From contig JALONK010000018.1 of NCBI GenBank assembly GCA_025454975.1, forward strand, positions 1 to 53,692: a stretch of 53,692 nucleotides of DNA, in the 5' to 3' direction. Shown piece after piece: positions 51,164 to 53,692 of the stretch. The notes beneath the pieces are model-generated. The model saw only the letters and a program-made list of their open reading frames with translations. It ran no database searches and was not told where the DNA came from. Positions within the stretch are counted from its first letter, which is position 1, and each line of letters begins with the position of its first letter. The position numbers and the translations under genes are program-made. This DNA is from Bacteroidia bacterium (lineage in GTDB: Bacteria > Bacteroidota > Bacteroidia > UKL13-3).

Positions 51164-52429
51164 TTAATTTTTTACATCAACCAATTCAACATCAAATATC
51201 AAGGTTGAATTTGGCGGAATTGATCCACTTCCTCCTTCTCCGTATCCTAAACCCGGAGGAATAATCAAGCGAAGTTTATCACCTGTTTTCATCAAAGCAA
51301 TACCTTCATCCCATCCCTTTATTACGTAGCCGGCCCCTAGCGGAAAACTAATCGGATTTCCTCTTTCAACCGAACTGTCAAACAGTTTACCATCCAAAAG
51401 AAAACCACTGTAATGCACATCAACGGTTTTGCCCGATTCTGCTTGTTTTGCATTTGGGTTTGTTGTTCTTTCAACAACAATATATTTTAATCCACTCGCA
51501 GTAGTAATGGTGTCTGTATTTTTAATGTCCCATGGTTTAATGGTTTCTTTCACATCCAAAAGCTCAACATCAAAAATTAAAGTTGCATTGGGAGGGATAA
51601 CTCCACCTGCTCCCTGTTGTCCATAAGCTAATGATGGAGGAATAATGAATTTAATTTTATCGCCTGTTTTCATTAGTTGAAGTGCCTCGTCCCAACCTTT
51701 AATTACCTGACCTTTGCCAACTTCAAATTCAAAAGGCTGATCTCTATCCACCGAACTATCAAACGATTTACCATCACGCAAAAAACCACTGTAATGCACC
51801 TTAACTTTTGTACCTGGGCTTACCCTTTTCGGGTTGGTTTGGGTTGATGATTTAACAACCACATATTTTAAACCACTAGGTGTGGTAATCGCTGTTTTTT
51901 CGTCGGCATCCCAAGGTTTACTTGGCTCAATAACATCAATTAATTCTACCTCAAATATCAACGTAGCATTTGGGGGAATAACACCTCCTGCACCTCTTTC
52001 GCCATAACCTAATTGAGGAGGAATAGTTAATATGGCTTTATCACCAACATTTAATAAAGCAATTCCTTCGTCCCAGCCTTTAATAACTTGACCTTTTCCA
52101 AGGGGAAACTTAAATGGTTGGCCGCGATCAACCGAACTATCAAAAACTTTTCCATCAGATAGTTTTCCGGTGTAATGCACAACTACCCTCATTCCATTAG
52201 TAGCTTTTTTGCCATTTCCTTTTTGGGTGATTTTATATTTCAACCCCGATGCTGTTGTATATTCCACGTTTAATTTTTGTGTAGTAGGTTTAGCAGAAAC
52301 TGCAGTTTTAGGCTTGGTTGAGGAAACCGGCTTTTTGCTTCCATTTGTCGGTTTTCCCTTAGGTTGTTGAGCATAGATTAAAATTGAAAACATTAATCCT
52401 ATACATACACTTGCTGTTCTGATTACCAT
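51164..52429 (-). CDS. exported protein with three tandem FKBP domains
   Basis: This 421 aa protein has a signal peptide (ILIYAQQ) and a Lys/Pro/Thr-rich linker (residues 22-52). Three full FKBP domains follow (about 55-165, 180-290 and 305-421). Each repeats VHY(T/S)G, KVFDSS-like, VIKGWDE and IPP-LGYG, so all keep the active-site pattern. The linkers share the phrase KPWD...TASGLKY. This looks like internal duplication. It is probably a periplasmic or surface folding factor for the many secreted proteins of this cell. The next FKBP gene upstream ends 11 bases before its start. Confidence 0.92.
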   Translation of the reverse strand: MVIRTASVCIGLMFSILIYAQQPKGKPTNGSKKPVSSTKPKTAVSAKPTTQKLNVEYTTASGLKYKITQKGNGKKATNGMRVVVHYTGKLSDGKVFDSSVDRGQPFKFPLGKGQVIKGWDEGIALLNVGDKAILTIPPQLGYGERGAGGVIPPNATLIFEVELIDVIEPSKPWDADEKTAITTPSGLKYVVVKSSTQTNPKRVSPGTKVKVHYSGFLRDGKSFDSSVDRDQPFEFEVGKGQVIKGWDEALQLMKTGDKIKFIIPPSLAYGQQGAGGVIPPNATLIFDVELLDVKETIKPWDIKNTDTITTASGLKYIVVERTTNPNAKQAESGKTVDVHYSGFLLDGKLFDSSVERGNPISFPLGAGYVIKGWDEGIALMKTGDKLRLIIPPGLGYGEGGSGSIPPNSTLIFDVELVDVKN

Positions 52430-52440
52430 AACTTAAATTA

Positions 52441-53274
52441 TTAATCAACTTTTGTAAGTTCTAATTCAAAAACTAATGAACTGAATGGAGGAATTACCCT
52501 ACCATCGCCTCTTGGCCCGTAGGCAATATTCCAAGGAATAAAAGCTTTAACTTTTTGTCCCTGTTTCATTAACAACAAAAGCTCATCCCAACCACTAATT
52601 ACTTGGCCAAGCCCCGCAGAAATGGTTATTCCACTTTCTACATTTTCATCAAACACTTGACCATTTAAAAAGGTGCCTCTGTATAATGCGGTTACTTTGT
52701 TTCCTTTCTTTACTGCTTTTCCTTTACTGTCTTTTTCAACTACATAAGCTAAACCACTTGCTGTTCTTTTTATATTTGGAATCATTGAAACTGCTTTTTC
52801 AAACGCAACTGAGTCTTTAACCCTCATTTCGTTAATTTCATCTTGTTGCTTTTTCTCAAGTTGTTTCTCATTAATGATTTCAGCTACTGAAAAAGTAAAA
52901 TGGATGTTTTCTCCTTCTTTCACAAATGGAGGACGTCCTGATCCAAAACTTTTCAAGAAGAATGTATCTGCATTGATTGTCATTTTTATGCTATCACCAA
53001 CTGATAGGGTTTCGAAAATCGAACGAAAGTTTGGTTCGTTTACAGGGATAAAAACAGGCGTGTTTTTAGTGTATGTTTCAACAATTATGGAATCATTTGA
53101 AGCAATTGATAGTTGATAATTACCGTATAAGAATAAAGTAGAATCATTATCAACCGAAAGGGTTCCATCGGTATGTTTTAAAATAGTGTATTCTACACCA
53201 TTCTCGGTTTTTTTGGTTCCGCATGATATAGCAATGATGCTAATTGCGGCTAATACTAAAATTGAGTTTTTCAT
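52441..53274 (-). CDS. FKBP-type isomerase lipoprotein with degenerate N-terminal FKBP-like half
   Basis: This 277 aa lipoprotein has a lipobox AISCGTKK. The C-terminal half (about 165-277) is an FKBP domain with ALYRGTFLNGQVFDEN, VISGWDELLLLMKQG and IPWNIAYGPRG. The residue pattern is weaker than in its neighbours (Trp-Asn instead of Pro-Pro). The N-terminal half (about 25-140) has the same order of strands (YTILKH..., LSVGDSIKMTI, GENIHFTFSVAEI) but no active-site motif. I read it as a decayed FKBP repeat. A charged helix (NEKQLEKKQQDEINEM) links the halves. It starts right after the nrnA-like gene. Confidence 0.88.
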   Translation of the reverse strand: MKNSILVLAAISIIAISCGTKKTENGVEYTILKHTDGTLSVDNDSTLFLYGNYQLSIASNDSIIVETYTKNTPVFIPVNEPNFRSIFETLSVGDSIKMTINADTFFLKSFGSGRPPFVKEGENIHFTFSVAEIINEKQLEKKQQDEINEMRVKDSVAFEKAVSMIPNIKRTASGLAYVVEKDSKGKAVKKGNKVTALYRGTFLNGQVFDENVESGITISAGLGQVISGWDELLLLMKQGQKVKAFIPWNIAYGPRGDGRVIPPFSSLVFELELTKVD

Positions 53275-53275
53275 G

Positions 53276-53692
53276 TTATGCTAATAAATGCTTGTATGCT
53301 TTAAGTGCTTCTTTAAATTGTTCTTCAACCGTTAATATGTGCTGATTGCTTTCTCCACCGGCAGCATTAAAATGCCCACCTCCGTTAAAATATTTCCTTG
53401 CGAATTCGTTTGCCGGAAAATCTCCTTTACTTCTAAAACTCATTTTAACCAAAACTGTTCGATCAACAATTAAGACCGAAAACTTGACTCCTTTTATGGC
53501 CAATCCATAATTAACTAACCCTTCAGTATCTCCGGTTATAATGTTAAAACGACTCAGTTCTTCCGCATTAATTACTATTAATGCGGTATGATATTCCGGT
53601 AAAATTTGCAACTTTTCATTTAAGCAATACCCTATAAATCTCATGCGATCGGCAGAGTAATTGTCGTATATATTTTCAAAAATAATATTCGG
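53276..53692 (-). CDS. DHH/DHHA1 phosphoesterase, 3' end (NrnA-like; runs off window)
   Basis: This is the last 138 codons of a gene whose frame is open to the window edge. The C-terminal DHHA1 domain has GGGHFNAAGG, the nucleic-acid-binding motif of oligoribonuclease/pAp phosphatase NrnA and RecJ relatives. SFRSKGDFPANEFARKYFNGGGH is also NrnA-like. NrnA degrades short RNA oligomers and 3'-phosphoadenosine 5'-phosphate. The catalytic DHH domain lies outside, so the assignment rests on the C-terminus. It leads into the FKBP genes with 1 base between. Confidence 0.82.
   Translation of the reverse strand, partial: PNIIFENIYDNYSADRMRFIGYCLNEKLQILPEYHTALIVINAEELSRFNIITGDTEGLVNYGLAIKGVKFSVLIVDRTVLVKMSFRSKGDFPANEFARKYFNGGGHFNAAGGESNQHILTVEEQFKEALKAYKHLLA

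Noticed and set aside
1-53692. tRNA or rRNA genes, insertion sequences, prophage or integron parts
   Set aside because: No tRNA-like TTCGA/cloverleaf with CCA end, no transposase or integrase motif, and no terminal inverted repeats were seen on either strand by eye.

Overview
This window is chromosomal DNA from a member of the phylum Bacteroidota. Three kinds of evidence point there: protein families largely restricted to the phylum (long surface proteins with the HLVGGEM-type start, a T9SS type B C-terminal sorting domain, DUF4286, GtrA and LolC/E-like sets), promoters of the TAnnTTTG type with few purine-rich ribosome binding sites, and a low-GC composition. The gene set is mostly housekeeping and envelope. 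I see no rRNA or tRNA gene, no insertion sequence, no prophage and no CRISPR array.

Layout. 1-1982 (minus): 5' part of a giant secreted surface protein carrying a G10 tract. 2.1-13.5 kb (plus): panD, a flippase-like membrane protein, a heptose-1-P adenylyltransferase, a photolyase, an SbtA/SbtB bicarbonate transporter pair, a YihY/BrkB protein, leucyl/phenylalanyl-tRNA-protein transferase, an outer-membrane barrel, pyrF, an arginyl-transferase-like protein, a gamma-carbonic anhydrase, a PspC protein and a two-component system. 13.7-16.3 kb: rplM-rpsI-rpsB-tsf with two strong terminators. 16.3-24.4 kb: a TonB receptor behind a DtxR-like palindrome, a CstB-like persulfide dioxygenase, an L,D-transpeptidase-like protein, an OmpA-domain protein and a barrel. 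24.4-29.4 kb: rbfA, DUF4286, sufA-like, rpsT, DedA, LolE-like, a methyltransferase and GtrA. 29.4-33.9 kb (minus): a degenerate lytic transglycosylase, gatA, tatA and an rluB-like gene with a repetitive charged extension. 33.9-49.5 kb (plus): a patatin/barrel protein, two M16 peptidases, a T9SS type B protein, ybeY, mnmG, a methyltransferase, an Ig-like lipoprotein, pheS and a nucleosidase / SPL-like radical SAM / SDR cassette. 49.5-53.7 kb (minus): YdeI, SRPBCC, three FKBP genes holding at least five FKBP domains, and the 3' end of an nrnA-like gene.

The strongest non-gene signals suggest that the region between 38 and 46 kb is close to the replication origin. Three near-perfect parS (ParB-binding) palindromes lie within 2.9 kb around ybeY/mnmG. 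The only long intergenic gap (387 bp, before pheS) is AT-rich and holds phased DnaA-box-like sequences and three copies of TGCGACAT.

Other points of interest are the nucleosidase + SPL-like radical SAM + SDR cassette, the SbtA/SbtB pair in an apparently non-phototrophic bacterium, two tRNA-dependent aminoacyl-protein transferase families 1.6 kb apart, a lytic transglycosylase that has lost its catalytic Glu, and a possible iron or manganese operator in front of the TonB receptor. Family assignments come from reading motifs by eye; no database search was run.
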